Assembly (NCBI GenBank): GCA_001910725.1
Contig: MJGA01000004.1
Span: 1,426,001-1,490,000, forward strand
Length of the DNA: 64,000 nt
Direction: 5' to 3'
Source of the DNA: Phanerodontia chrysosporium
Taxonomy: Eukaryota; Basidiomycota; Agaricomycetes; Polyporales; Phanerochaetaceae
Each line of letters opens with the position of its first letter. Position 1 is the stretch's first letter. Position numbers and translations under genes: made by a program. Shown one piece after another: positions 1-11,352 of this stretch. The notes under the pieces are model-generated. The model saw nothing but the letters and a program-made list of their open reading frames with translations, was not told the origin of the DNA and searched no databases.

Positions 1-3000
1 GGTATTCCCTGCAGGGGCGACACTCATGCTCAATGATCGCTTCGTGCCTCGGGTCGTCATCTGCGTTGTGGGCGTCTGTGGAGGAGGACGGTGTTCGTCC
101 TCACTAACAGGAGGACCGAAACGTGAACGCCACCGGTCGAAGCAGTCAAGCGGTGTCCGTTTCTCGATAGGTGTCGTGACACGCAGAGAATTGAATGATT
201 CCGCGATAAGGATCCAGTTGTTGGGATATCGCTCGACCAGCTGCTTGAGTGTGGCGTCATCTTGCGTTGACCATACGAGATCCGACGGCTTATTGGAGCG
301 CTGCGTACTCGCAGGGTTGCGGCTGATTTCCAGCAGAGTCTGGCTGTACGGCCTCCGCACGTCCTTGAGAGTGGGAAGCCCTACAGGCGTCGACGCTGGT
401 GATGATTTAACGCTATCGAACAGAGCTGGAGGAACGTTGTAAGCAAAAGACAACATTGACATGTGGACGATGCGAAATGCTTACATGAAGTTATGCTGTC
501 GTCTATAGGACGTGCAGACGGCGATTCGAATTCCGCTACGACTGCAGTATCATCAAGATCATGCCAGTGTTGGTCATGCCAATGCTTCGAGGGTTGCAGC
601 GGGCCGACCAGTGTCGCCTTGTGGTGCATGAAGTCGTTCGCAGGCATCACCTTCATGTATGTCGTATCCTCCGTCCTTTTATTCGGATCATCCTTGTCTG
701 AGCGGCCAGATTTCTTCTTGCCATCCGCGCCGGTGACCTGTGGGACATCGAGAAGACCGAACGTCTGCAAGTCGGGGAATATCTCGGAGAGGTCGGGCAT
801 GGGAGGTGGCGCAGCCATGTCTTCTGTTGATAGTGAAGACATGCCTTGAACGATGTCGAAGCCGTCGAGGTCAAGGAACAGCGTATCGAATTCGGACGAG
901 ATGATGTGGTCGCGAAGGGGCGCATACATGTTGGTCTTTGACTTGGGCTTGGAAGAGGACGCTCCCTCGTTACTCTGCGATCCGAGCACGGGATCATCAG
1001 AGAGCGGCTTAAGAGCAGACGGCTCGACAACATCGGCTTAGGAGTCACCAGGGGAGCACTTGCTGAGTCTGCTCCAGGAGGCTGGGCCGGTGCTGCGCTG
1101 TCTTCGCGCTGTAGAGCTGAATTGTCTTCCATGTCTTCCACCTTGGGTTGGATAGCCTGAGACTGTGAAGTCTGGCTGTCGAGCTGTAGTTCAGCATCCT
1201 CGAACGCCTCGCGTACAGCAGTAGCCGGGTCCAGAGCATCAATGACATCCTGTTGTTCCCTTTCCTGCTCCTCGTCTGAGTCTTCATCAGAGTTGTCGCC
1301 ATTGGGAGTGGACTCCGACTTCGAAGTCGAGCCACGTTGCTCCGGCTCCTCTGGGGGTACGAAGGAATGGAGCCCATTGCCAGAGCCATCCATGGACACG
1401 TCCACCTCTGGCATCTCCGTGTCTCGTGGCCGCTTCCACAGAACGCATATCCCGCGTCGGACTCGCTCCTCAAGAGTGCCTGCCTCATGCCATTCAACAA
1501 CGGCGTGCGCGACGGTATACGCCAGAGCCATTTTCCACTTGCGTTCTTCGCGGAAATCTGTGCGCATCCACCGCTAGAAGGACATAGTACAGTTAAGTAC
1601 CTGGACAATGTAAACTTGGGTTCGGCACTTGCCATTTCGTCTAAGAGATAATCCCAATGAGTCTTCGTGAGGCCGCCAACACCTCTCTGCTTCTTAGGCT
1701 GCCTGAAGCTCCAGCGCCCTGCGTCGATAAGTGCATCGATCCGGTCGAAAGCTCTAACGAGCTTCAACTCAGTAAATGCCACCTATAAAACGCTGAGTAC
1801 TGGAGAGGTATCCAGGCTAGACGCCACGTACGTTCCACTCGCGTGTGCTTAGACACTTCGATGCTTTGGACACCTTCTTGTGTACAGGATTCGCGCGAAG
1901 GACAGCTGACCATCGGTTGAGACCAAGCGGTGCCCACTCCTGACCCGCTTTGCCCTCGCTCTTCTCCTTGTCGCGCTTCCTAGATTGACGTTGCCTTCCC
2001 TTTCGATGGAACTCTGGGGGCAATTGTTTCAAGGGTGGCAAGGTATATGTGGGCTCCTTGTACAGAGTCAAGGATGGCGCGATCGTCTTCTTTTCCTCTT
2101 CCTCAACTTTCACGATCGGCTCGCTAGTGAACTCGAAAGTAGGTGGCGGCGGACCAGGGGTGACCTTCGCTTCCAGAACATATTCGGATGCAGAATGCTC
2201 AGAGTCGATGCGAGCAATTGGCAAAGGCGGGTTATACGGTAGGGTGTCCATTGTGATATCTTCGGAGGTATCTTCAGTTTTGGTCGGCACATTCGTCGAC
2301 TGATCTTCGGGACCGCTGCCGCTGGCACTAAATGATGATTGTTCGAGCTGCTGGGTCACCTCCCCTTCAGCGGAGCCCAGTGAGGCTGCCGCCTGTTGCG
2401 CTTGAGTAGACGGGCTCCGCGACTTTGACACGCGCGACTTCGGTGTTGCCCACATATCTTGCTGCAAGGGCGCCGTAGCGGATCTAGAACGACGCTTTGG
2501 GGATAAGCCGTCTTGACGCGTGGGAGGTGAGGAAGGAACAAGTGTTTCGGTGACCGGTGCGACTTGCTCGGCGTTATCAACCTCCATTGGTTCAGGCTCG
2601 CTTTCGACGGGCTGGTCCTCGCTTTCGGCGGGTATTTCAGTCGGAGGTGAGACTGGAAGCTCGGATGCATGGGGTACAAGAGGTTGTGTTGGTTCTCGTA
2701 TATGAGAAGTAGCACGGGAAGTCGCGCGGGACGCAGTACGGGATGGTGCACGAGTGCTTTCGCGAGAGACCGTGTGTGAACTCGATCTACGTGTACCAGA
2801 CGCGATAGATGTAGCATCTTCTGGTAGCGAGAGAAGAATATCCCTGACATGGCTAAATTCGGGGCTTCAAGCCGGTAGATGAGCCCAATATGATAAATAC
2901 GACGAGATGGATACTCACTTGTCCACGATATCCATCTCACTGTCGAACGTCTCATGATCGTCGTCTAACTTCACCTCGTGCTCGTTCTTCTTCTGTAGCA

Positions 3001-3154
3001 GCATGTACATCTCTTTGACCAGTTCATTCCTGCGTCGTCGAATTTCCCTGAAGGATGCTGCGTTCAATACGCGCATCACGAGATATGTCGATCAAGATGC
3101 TTACTGCAGTTGAGCTACTCGCTCCTCAATTAAGGCGTCTCGGGATACAGACAT
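1..3154 (-). CDS. EAF1: NuA4 histone acetyltransferase scaffold EAF1/VID21, 3'-truncated by window edge
   Basis: Scaffold subunit that would hold the NuA4 histone H4/H2A acetyltransferase together in the nucleus. Reading on the minus strand from the ATG at 3152-3154 there is a short first exon, a basic/acidic helical exon near 3050-2930, and a long Ser/Pro-rich linker (about 2900-1820). An HSA domain follows at about 1780-1430, with the signatures LTKTHWDYLLDEM and RTDFREERKWKMA. After an acidic stretch comes a SANT/Myb-like domain at about 290-90 (WSTQDDATLKQLV, then NNWILIAESFN, then CFDRWRSRF). The order HSA then SANT is that of Eaf1/Vid21 and of p400/Domino without the ATPase. The C-terminal part lies left of the window. 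A reading-frame break near 1035-1040 is cured by one extra base. Divergent from the RING gene at 3576. Family assignment is firm; exon borders are approximate. Confidence 0.82.
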
Positions 3155-3575
3155 GGTTTCGACGAAGTGCCGAGTTTGTCTGAACGTGATGGAATATAAC
3201 GCCACACAGGGATGGGGAGGCCAGTGATGCGCTAGCAGTAGCAGCCTAATGTAAGGCGAATGCTTCTCGGCGAAGACTCTAGACTTGCACTGCGCTAGGT
3301 TGGGGGGAAAGTGCACCAATCACAATCTATACAAATAGCGTGCCGTGCCTCTGCTGAGGAGATGCAGGGAAACGACGTTGGTGCACGACGTGTGGATGGT
3401 GGTCAAGGACAAGGTATAGGTCGAGAGGTAGACGCCAGGGCATGAACGCGGGGAGTGCGCCGCGGCCATCAAGCCGCGGCTTTCAGACGCCCGCAAGCGG
3501 GGCCCACGTGCATTGGCTTGAACGCGGGGACGCGACTTGGTCTCAATCCCTCTCTGCCTGCTACTTATTCATCGT
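3155..3575. promoter_or_regulatory. Divergent intergenic region between EAF1 and the RING gene
   Basis: A 421-base gap between two divergent starts, so it should hold both promoters. I see a CCAAT at about 3313-3317 and, at 3505-3516, an E-box CACGTG followed directly by CATTGG, an inverted CCAAT. No gene is supportable here; short frames in it are chance. Promoter function is inferred from position only. Confidence 0.4.
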
Positions 3576-5282
3576 ATGTCGAATCCAGAGCCGATATCTC
3601 AGCAAGATTTCGAGTTTTGGGACTACGTCGCGTGCTCCCGGTGCCATCTCTCATTCATTCCGGACAACGGTGGTCCCCCGCCGGTGCCTTTCTGGGTGAC
3701 GGAGTGCGGCCATGTCGTGTGCAATAACCATCTGCGTCAGTCCTCGCTATGTCATGATGCCGAAACACGCTTTTTGATTAGAGTCGTATGCATCAGAGAC
3801 AGATCAGAGCTGTGCAAAATGCGGTCAGCCAGACGTCCAAGTTGCACCCCTGCAGCGTAATGTGAGTAAATCAGACCAAGAACCCCTCAGACTCGCGTTT
3901 ATTTTAGCTAGATGGATCCACCAATGTCAGATTGGTTTACCTCTGCACCACAAGCACTTGACACCTTGGCTTTTGCCACGCGGGTCAGTCGTGGGCTTTT
4001 CTTGCATGAATGATGCACTAACTGCGCAGTATTTAGCTTCAATTCGAGTCACTCTCGAGTCTAGTCAGATACTACAAGAGAAAATGTGCGCATCAGCGGA
4101 GCCTCATTGAGCGTATGAAGCCTGCTTTGCAAGAGAATAAGGAGCTGAAACGGTACTGCTCGCTCTGCAAGCCTCAGGCTGTGTTTCTCATTGTGGTATA
4201 GCGCGCTCGAAGAGCTGCACACGAGAAATCATCAACCTCGAGAACGAATGGAACCGTCTGGCGTACCCAATAGTAATGGGAAACGGAAGATGCAACAACT
4301 GCACAGGTATGTTGCATAATTGTCCGCTATTCCTGCTCCAATGTCGGTCCAGAGACCCCACTACGAACTCTAGTCCCCGATCGGTGGCGACCCCTGTGGG
4401 TCCAAGCCGTCTCACATTGCCACCTAACCAGCAGCAACCAAGTTTTGCACCTCGACAGCATCATTCTGACGACGGAGGCCAATCGCAGTGGCGGCACTCG
4501 CAAGACCAGCCAGCTGATTTTAGTGACGATGTCGGCCGACCCGGTTCACAACGCTTTACAGAGTAGGCTGAGACGTGTCCTGACACCCTGTTGGTGATAA
4601 CTAGTACTAACTACACTTTTGTTGTTGCTGTTAGGCAGTACGCCTATGCACCGCTACCCGCCCGTCAGGGCAAGGGTGTTGTGCCCCCGCAAACTCTGGC
4701 ATACAACCAGATGCATCCTGTGCGGCAAGCGCAAGGACGACAGCAATCCGGGTCCACTCACCAAAGCGACGCGCATATACCCGCTCATTTCGATCATGGT
4801 GGCAGCCGCCTGGCCGTTTTCCGCCCTGCTCAACAACAGCCTATGAATAGACTCCAGTCGCGACCTCAACCCGACGTACTGCAGATGCCACCGCCTCCAG
4901 CTCCCTCAAGTTTCCCTGCATCCAGTCGCTCAAGTCAACGCGTACCACGGCACGACAGTTTCACGTCTCAACCTCCGGCGACTCCACGTGGTGCTCCGCT
5001 AAACCAATCTATCGATATCCGGCATGGGGGCCTTCTTCCGCAAACACGACCAATGCACACGGTGGCGATTTCTCGAACTCCCGTGCGGCTACTCCTCTCC
5101 TGCAGACTCAGCGGTTCATGCCCCCTACGTCTGGTGGTCGACATCGTTTTGATTCTTCGTCGTCTACTGCTCCCGGTCCTTCTAGCGGTGGTTCTACTTT
5201 GATGAGGTCTGGAAGTCTTGTGAACTTGTCTGGTGGTGGACACCGATCTTCCTTCTTCCCTGGTGGACAGTGCCCCTCGTAG
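3576..5282 (+). CDS. RING-finger protein of the HEI10/ZIP3 (CCNB1IP1-like) type
   Basis: Probably a SUMO/ubiquitin E3 ligase of the meiotic crossover family. The start at 3576 opens an exon with two Cys pairs and CGHVVCNNHL. A standard intron (3737-3795) joins it to HQSCAKCGQPDVQV, which completes a C3HC4-like RING in the first 65 residues. Further exons give a short helical block (QFESLSSLVRYYKRKCAHQ, then ERMKPALQENKELKR, then ALEELHTRN) that looks like the coiled coil following the RING in HEI10/Zip3. The rest is a long disordered Ser/Pro/Gln-rich tail, ending at the TAG at 5280-5282. The frame must shift by one base somewhere in 4981-5035 for the tail to continue (RYPAWGPSSAN then GGDFSNSRAATPLL). 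The RING is certain; the meiotic role is inferred from the RING plus coiled coil plus Ser-rich tail layout and could be wrong. Confidence 0.62.
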
Positions 5283-6343
5283 TCGACTTCTGTGTTTTCC
5301 TCTGCTTCCAAGGAGATGAATGAGGCTTTCCTCTTGCTTGACTGAGCCTTTTGTACGACGTCCCCTTGTCGAAGCAAGCGCAGCTGCGACTCATGTACGG
5401 TGAGACCTCCAGCGGCTTGAAGAAGCCAAGTCTATGCACCCACGAAAGCACCTCGGTTGCTGGACGTCCAGCCTCCAATCGGCCAATCTGTGGCCGCACT
5501 TCGAGCAACGGCAAGGGCTGGCCGTTGGCGGCATCTGCATCAAGCCTGAGATACGCCGCGTCGGAGATCATCGACTCCGAATCCAGGTGATGTGGATTGC
5601 TGCTGCGCTATAAAAGCTTGAAGCTTGACAGGTAGGGCAAGCTATACGGCGTAGATCCCGTCCCGACCCCTGCTCCCTCGTTGCTCGGCCTATGGACACC
5701 GAGGTCTAGAGACGGCCTGAAATCTCCACCTACGACGCTCCAGCGGTCTCTTCCTTGGAACAATCAGTCTTCGCTTGTCGCTTGGACAGACTTGCGACGA
5801 GTACTGGTCACCATCACTAGTCGTAAAGCCCAACATGGCAAACTGAAGGCCGAGCTGAGGCTCCGTATTTCCTGGGATTCATGGCCTCTGCTTCATGCTC
5901 TGCCTACGTTTCTCAAAAGGCTTATGGCAATATCTGGTAGGCGTGGCCGACTGCTTGTGGTGTAGGCATGCCCCTCAAGCCCGTCCAACTTCGGAGGATC
6001 CGCCTAATGTACCGATTTCGATTTGTGATTCTCTATTGCTGACTACCCGTGTCCATACTCTGGGCTCCTGGCCGCAGTGCAATATATGTACGTCGAAAAG
6101 GGTTGTACTTATGTGGTTGGATAATGACTACTACGCAGAAGAGCTACGGGTATCTGATGCGACTACATATGGGAGGGCAGTGAAGACGGCGAACAGTAAG
6201 CGTTGAAGAACGAATTATTATTGCGGTACCGGACATGCAAAAATGTTCCATCAGTTGCGGAAAGTGGAATATTAGAAGAAAGAAAGCGGAGCCCAGGCAT
6301 GCGACAAACGACATCTCAAGCCCAGAAGCTCTGCGTAGCTCGA
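5283..6343. other. Unresolved stretch with weak open frames on both strands
   Basis: About 1.06 kb between the RING gene and the 3' end of SMI1. The plus strand has partly protein-like frames at 5351-5590 and 5681-5965 (for example GVDPVPTPAPSLLGLW). They could be joined by a normal-looking intron (about 5586-5636), but the phases do not match unless a base is missing. The minus strand is also open over 5194-5571. I recognise no domain. It may be a damaged or unpolished small gene, a long 3' UTR of the RING gene, or non-coding DNA. Confidence 0.25.
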
Positions 6344-8348
6344 TCACACGACTTCCTTTGTGGCGTTCTCTGAGTCCGCGAGCATCGAGCTGGTGCTGTC
6401 TCTTTTGTCATGTGCCGCCTCGTCCTCCGGCCCTGTAGCATGCGATTCGACGACATCGGGACCATCTGCCTCTGCTTCAGAGACAAGGACTTCGTCGTTC
6501 GAGGACGTTTCGTGTCGGCTATCCTCGCTGTCCACAAGAACGGGCGAATCCTCGGCGGCGCTCCCCGACAGGCCTTCGGTCACGACTGCTGGCGGGACCT
6601 CGTCAGAGTTCGAGAGGGGAATGTCGGCGAGGAGGTCTGTGGTCTCTGGCACGGCTGTTATCGGTGACTGTATGAGCTCCGGCGACTGGGTCATTGACCG
6701 GATAGGGGCGCGAGACGGGGATACCGGTGGGGGAGGGATGGGAGTGACAACCCTGGGAGATCCTTTCCCAGGTGACGACGAGGAAGGCGGTTTCGCGACA
6801 GCCGAAACAGCAGGCAGAGCAGCGCCGACTTCTTGCATGTCAAACTCTCCGCCTCCCGCTTCGAGGTCGACACGCGATGGCGAGACATCGATATCGTCCT
6901 GCGTAGGCAACGAGACGGGCTTAGGAGCTGGCGGCCTGGTGACGGATATGGTGGGCAGAGGTTGTGGAGGCCCATTGTCGTCCAGTGTATGCGAACTCGT
7001 CGACGGTTGGCTGGAGCTTGCGAACACGGGAATGGGGACTTCTGCGCCAGAGTTGGTGCCAGAAAGCGACCTCAGCTTGTCGTCCGAGATAGGCTCCACA
7101 TGCTGGCAAGCTGTGAGGCGCCTGCGACGGAAGTAAACTATTCGTGGAACGCACCTTCTTCGTCGATACTGGCGGTTGTTCAGAGGCAGGCATTGGGATG
7201 ACGCCTGCCTGCTGCCACTTGCGAACGCTGCGATCTGCCCATGCCTCCAAGACGTTCCAGCCCTTATACTCACCTGCCAAGCGCATACCGCCCGTCCCTG
7301 CGTCTCCTCCGCCGTCACCGGACCCCCGACCCGTCCCATCGTAGAAGTAATTCTCGTACCCGACCGAGTCCTCACTCCCACTGTCGTTGGTCGCCCCAAG
7401 CTCGTATCCCTCACCACTCTCCAAGTCATCCACAAATCCTGCAAGCCATTTCGCCCACCCATGCGGACCATCGCCCCTCCACATCACGACCTTAGTATCG
7501 AAGTCGCGTCCGAAAACGATTACTTGGCCGATTGAGCCGCCCTCTCCAGGGTTGAGGTCGACGCCAAGGTAGTTACCAGCTTTGTCCGCAACAAGCGGGA
7601 TCCAGCCGCGGGACGAGTACTCCTTGCGGATCCAGCCCGGCGGTATGGAGTCTTGGAGTTCGCGCAGTCGGGGGTTCGCACCCGTATTCGGGTCGTCATC
7701 GACCTCGCGCCAAAACCGCCATTCGTCTAGCACGTCCTCGAGCGGTAGTAGCGTCAGGCCGAAGAAGAGACCCTCTGAGCATCCCGCCGCGGACTCTGCT
7801 TCCTGCCCGTCCGCGCACAGGTATGAGTCACGGATTGCCTGCGGTAGCGCAAAGCCAAATGTCATCTCTATCTGCTGGAGATCTTGGGGGAGGATGCCGT
7901 AGTTTAGTGTGTCTCCAAGCTCCGGATACTCGTTCGCTAGCCAGGCGCGAAGGCGGTTCCATGTGAGCTGGAGTGGTGGGTATGGTGCGCTCATGGATCC
8001 TGGTCGTGAACCGAGAGATGGTACAGTGCCTGGTGTCCTTTGTCGCGCGCTGGTGCTATCGGGGGATGGTCTAGTGAGAGATCAAGCAAGTCTACACAGC
8101 TTCTGGGGACACCTACGGAGTTGGAAGGTATTCGTAGGTCCCTGTCGGCGATTGCGGGGATATGAGTACGCTGAAGACGCGGATGGTGGGTGTTCAGGTG
8201 TGAATGGCGATCCCGGAGCGAAACCGTCTTGCGGATGCCTGGGCGACGAAGTAGGCAGGCTGAACGCTTCATGCGTGGAGGACATTGCTGTACGCCCCGA
8301 CTGGCGTGCGTCCTTATTCGACGAGAAGAGGTTTGTAAACCAGCTCAT
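6344..8348 (-). CDS. SMI1: SMI1/KNR4 family cell-wall assembly regulator
   Basis: Cytoplasmic regulator that links cell-wall synthesis (glucan and chitin) with the cell-integrity pathway in yeasts. The ATG at 8346-8348 starts MSWFTNLFSSNKDAR, the usual short hydrophobic N-terminus of filamentous-fungal homologues, followed by a disordered linker. An intron at about 8057-8113 leads into the SMI1/KNR4 (SUKH) domain: TWNRLRAWLANEYPEL, LNYGILPQDLQQIE, then the long conserved core ending near WNVLEAWADRSVRKW. A second intron (about 7106-7158) precedes a roughly 250-residue Pro/Ser/Glu-rich disordered tail ending at 6344. Total is about 630 residues, within the range of fungal homologues. An alternative downstream start at 7994 would remove the N-terminal exon; the upstream start is preferred for its conserved opening. 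Confidence 0.87.
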
Positions 8349-8830
8349 CGGTGGTGTGAGGCGAGGAGAGGGCAAGCAGGACGGGGGTCGTAACGGTATG
8401 GGGACGAACTGTGCTTGCACCCTGGAGCGCGCGCTCGGGAAGCAGCTGGCGAATTAGTATCAGCTTCTCGATGTCACCAAAAATATTTTGCGGCTGAGCA
8501 ACCCCCTGGTCTAGGGCCTAGCGTCCGACAGACCGAAGAAAACAGAACGATGAGGAGGACAACACTGCCCGCGGTTGCGTGGACGCGACTCGCTTTCGGG
8601 CTTGTTCTGGACCCTCAGCGGCTCGACGGAGGCGTTTCGCGCAGGGTCGATCCGCCCGTACCTCCGTGAAACAAGTCGTGGGAAGGCACCGCGCAAAATA
8701 TCAAAGTCTAGAAATACAATTATTACTTATTGTACTAAGTACAGAGGTATAGAAGAACTACGATGTGCTACTATGCTGCAAAAGACAACAGTATGCGAGA
8801 TTGTCCGGATCCAATGAAACATGAAAACGC
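8349..8830. other. Intergenic: SMI1 promoter and SCOT copy 1 3' flank
   Basis: 482 bases between two minus-strand genes. The AT-rich part near 8695-8760 fits the 3' UTR and terminator zone of the downstream CoA-transferase. The GC-rich part near 8349-8690 would carry the SMI1 promoter. No gene is supportable. Confidence 0.3.
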
Positions 8831-10748
8831 TCAGAAAGTGCCAACGTTGTCCGCGACATGGAAGTCGCAGCCAGTCTTAGCCCTTAGCTCGTCAAGCGTA
8901 ACACCCTCGGCGACGTCGATGAGAGTCATTTCGCCCGCATGGCGGTCAACGCTGAACGCAGCGAGATCAGTGACAATCATCGAGACAGCGCGAGCACCGG
9001 TGAGCGGGAGAGAGCACTCCTTGACGATCTTCGGCTTGCCGTCCTTAGACACGTGCTGGGTCAGGGCGATGACCTTGGTCTTGTCAGGGTTCGAGACCAG
9101 GTCCATAGCGCCACCAATACCCTTAACAAGCTTGCCAGGGATCATGAAGTTTGCGATATCGCCGGCGCCGGAGACTTGCATAGCCTGTCATTGCGTCTGT
9201 GTCAGCTTCAGGCACGCGCTGATGCAGAGCGATCACGTACACCAAGGCAAGTAACATCAATGTGGCCGCCGCGGATCATGCTGAAGGACTCGACGGAATC
9301 TGCGAGAAGGGGTCCCGGTCAGGAGACGTCTCGAGAAGACGAACATAAAACGCGTACCGAAGGTCGAAGCACCAGGGAGCAGAGTGCAGGTCTCCTTGCC
9401 AGCGTTGATGATGTCGGGGTCGACCTGGTCGCGCGTCGGGTAGGGGCCCATACCGAGGATACCGTTCTCACTCTCAAGCCAGACCTTGACGGAGGGGTCG
9501 AGGTGCTCCGGGACAAGGGTGGGGATGCCGACACCGAGGTTGACGTAGAAGCCATCGTGGATTTCGCGGGCCGCGCGGCGAGCAATGCGGTGCCTCCAGT
9601 CCTTCGACGCGGCAGCGGCAGCAGCTGAGGGGTCCGTGGTAGCGGTCTGCTCGGTGTTGTCCTTGGCGAGTGCGAGAATTTCAATTTCCTTCGGAGCGGT
9701 GGCCTTGACGATGCGGTCGACGTAGATACCGGGGACGTGAATGGCGTTGGGGGAGAGGGAACCGACGGGACTGAGAAAACCCGGATGAGCGTGGACGTGG
9801 AAGATAAAATACATGTGGAACGTACACAATCTCCTCGGCCTCAACGATAGTCAATTTTGCGTTCCGAGCCATGGCGCCATTGTAGTTGTTCGACGCATAA
9901 CGGAAGACCAGGTTACCGACAGTATCCGCTTTCCATGCGTGGACGAACGCGACGTCGCCCGCGATGCCGGGCTCGACCAGGTACTTCCTGCCGTTGATGA
10001 TACGGTGTTCCTTGGGGTTTCCTGGCACCTTCACGCCCGAGGCGAAGCCGCCCTCATTGTACCGGATGGGAATTCCACCAGTTTCGACGAGGGTGTTCGC
10101 ACCGGTCGGCGTTAGGAAGGCAGGAATACCAGCGGCATGGGACATGATTCGCTGGCAAAGCGTGCCCTGGGGCACCAGTTCGAGGCCAACACGACCGGCC
10201 AGGTATTCCGACTCCAAGAACTTGTTCCTGCAGCGTTCACGTCAGTGACACACGTAGGGGTGGGGTTGTTGCGCGAACGTACCCTCCGAGGTACGAAATC
10301 ATCAGACGGTCGATTTGTCCAGCCTTGATCAAGTGGACTAAAGAGCGGTGAGTATGACGTCGAGCCGTGGGGGAGTAAAGGCCGTACCGAGACCGAGTTC
10401 GCCCACGCCGGCATTGTTGGAGACGGCGACGAGGTTCCTCACGTCCCTCCGCTTGCCCAACGCCGCGAGAAGTGTCTCTGGGATGCCGGAGAGTCCAAAA
10501 CCTGTGTGGTGGACACGCTGTTAGCACGCTGCAGACGCGGGGGAACACGAGTACTGACCTCCTGAGAGCAGGATATCGCCCGACTTAACGTCCTTGATGG
10601 CCTCGTCTACGCTGTCCCACACCTTGGACTTCTTGGGGATGGCGGCATTGGAGACGACGGCGAGGAAGCGGACAGAGAGGTGTGTGGGGTGTCTTGGGTG
10701 AAGGGACGCGGAGCGCGTGGTTTTCGCAGCTGCCTTGAGTGCCAACAT
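8831..10748 (-). CDS. Succinyl-CoA:3-ketoacid CoA-transferase (SCOT), copy 1
   Basis: Mitochondrial matrix enzyme that moves CoA from succinyl-CoA to acetoacetate (family I CoA-transferase, EC 2.8.3.5). The start at 10748 gives a basic, Ser-rich N-terminus that looks like a mitochondrial presequence, then [17 protein letters not shown] and the alpha-subunit signature around [16 protein letters not shown]. The beta-subunit half carries [15 protein letters not shown], whose SENG holds the catalytic glutamate. The end ([13 protein letters not shown], then [15 protein letters not shown]) is typical; stop at 8831. Alpha and beta halves are fused as in eukaryotic SCOT. The open frame is intact across all exons. 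Introns fall near 10506-10558, 10338-10385, 10230-10282, 9775-9830 and two in the 3' third. A second copy lies head-to-tail upstream at 11353-13498. Confidence 0.92.
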
Positions 10749-11352
10749 GGCTGCCCTGGGCGGGTTTAGTGAGGGAGAAGGGGAAGGAGGCTTGCGCCCG
10801 CGGGGGAGGATTCAAGGTCGGGAAGCTGGAACGCGAGCTTTTTATGCGTTTTCGTTCGCTCAAACTGGCGGAACCGGCAAGCGATGGGAAGGTCCGAGTC
10901 GTACAGACTGCGTTCGAGCCGCATGAGACCTCCTCAACGTTATTGCGACAGAAATTGGAGTGGACATCCCTAACCTCAGCTATGACAAAACCGAATAACC
11001 CCGAAATTTCATGCAGCTCACGCGCGGCCGCTGCTCGGCTTATCTCGGCTAAAATCAAAATCATCCTCCGATCTTCAAAATCGCCCTGCCCCGCACATAC
11101 CCCGCATCAAATTCGTCCTCAAACTCGCCTAGCGTCCCTGCCGTCCAGCCAATGAGAATCCATACAATTCCACTAGTGTACATGAAGGCGGCATCTGGGC
11201 ATCCAGGTCGTGGTCGGGGTGTGCCCCACAGGACCCCCACACGGCCCAGTTCCTGCGAGGACACACCGGGACTAGCATCCAGCCGGAACGCACGCCGTGC
11301 ATCCCCGCACCCGGTATACAAAACGCAGATCGTCAGCAAGCTTGCCAGAAGC
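10749..11352. other. Intergenic between the two SCOT copies
   Basis: 604 bases that should contain the promoter of copy 1 and the 3' flank of copy 2. Several short frames cross it, but none has protein character or a recognisable domain, and I see no transposon end or direct repeat that would explain the duplication. Confidence 0.3.

Noticed and set aside
6360..7136. 258-codon plus-strand frame opposite SMI1
   Set aside because: It mirrors the Ser/Pro-rich tail of SMI1 on the other strand; the minus-strand reading is continuous with a known domain.
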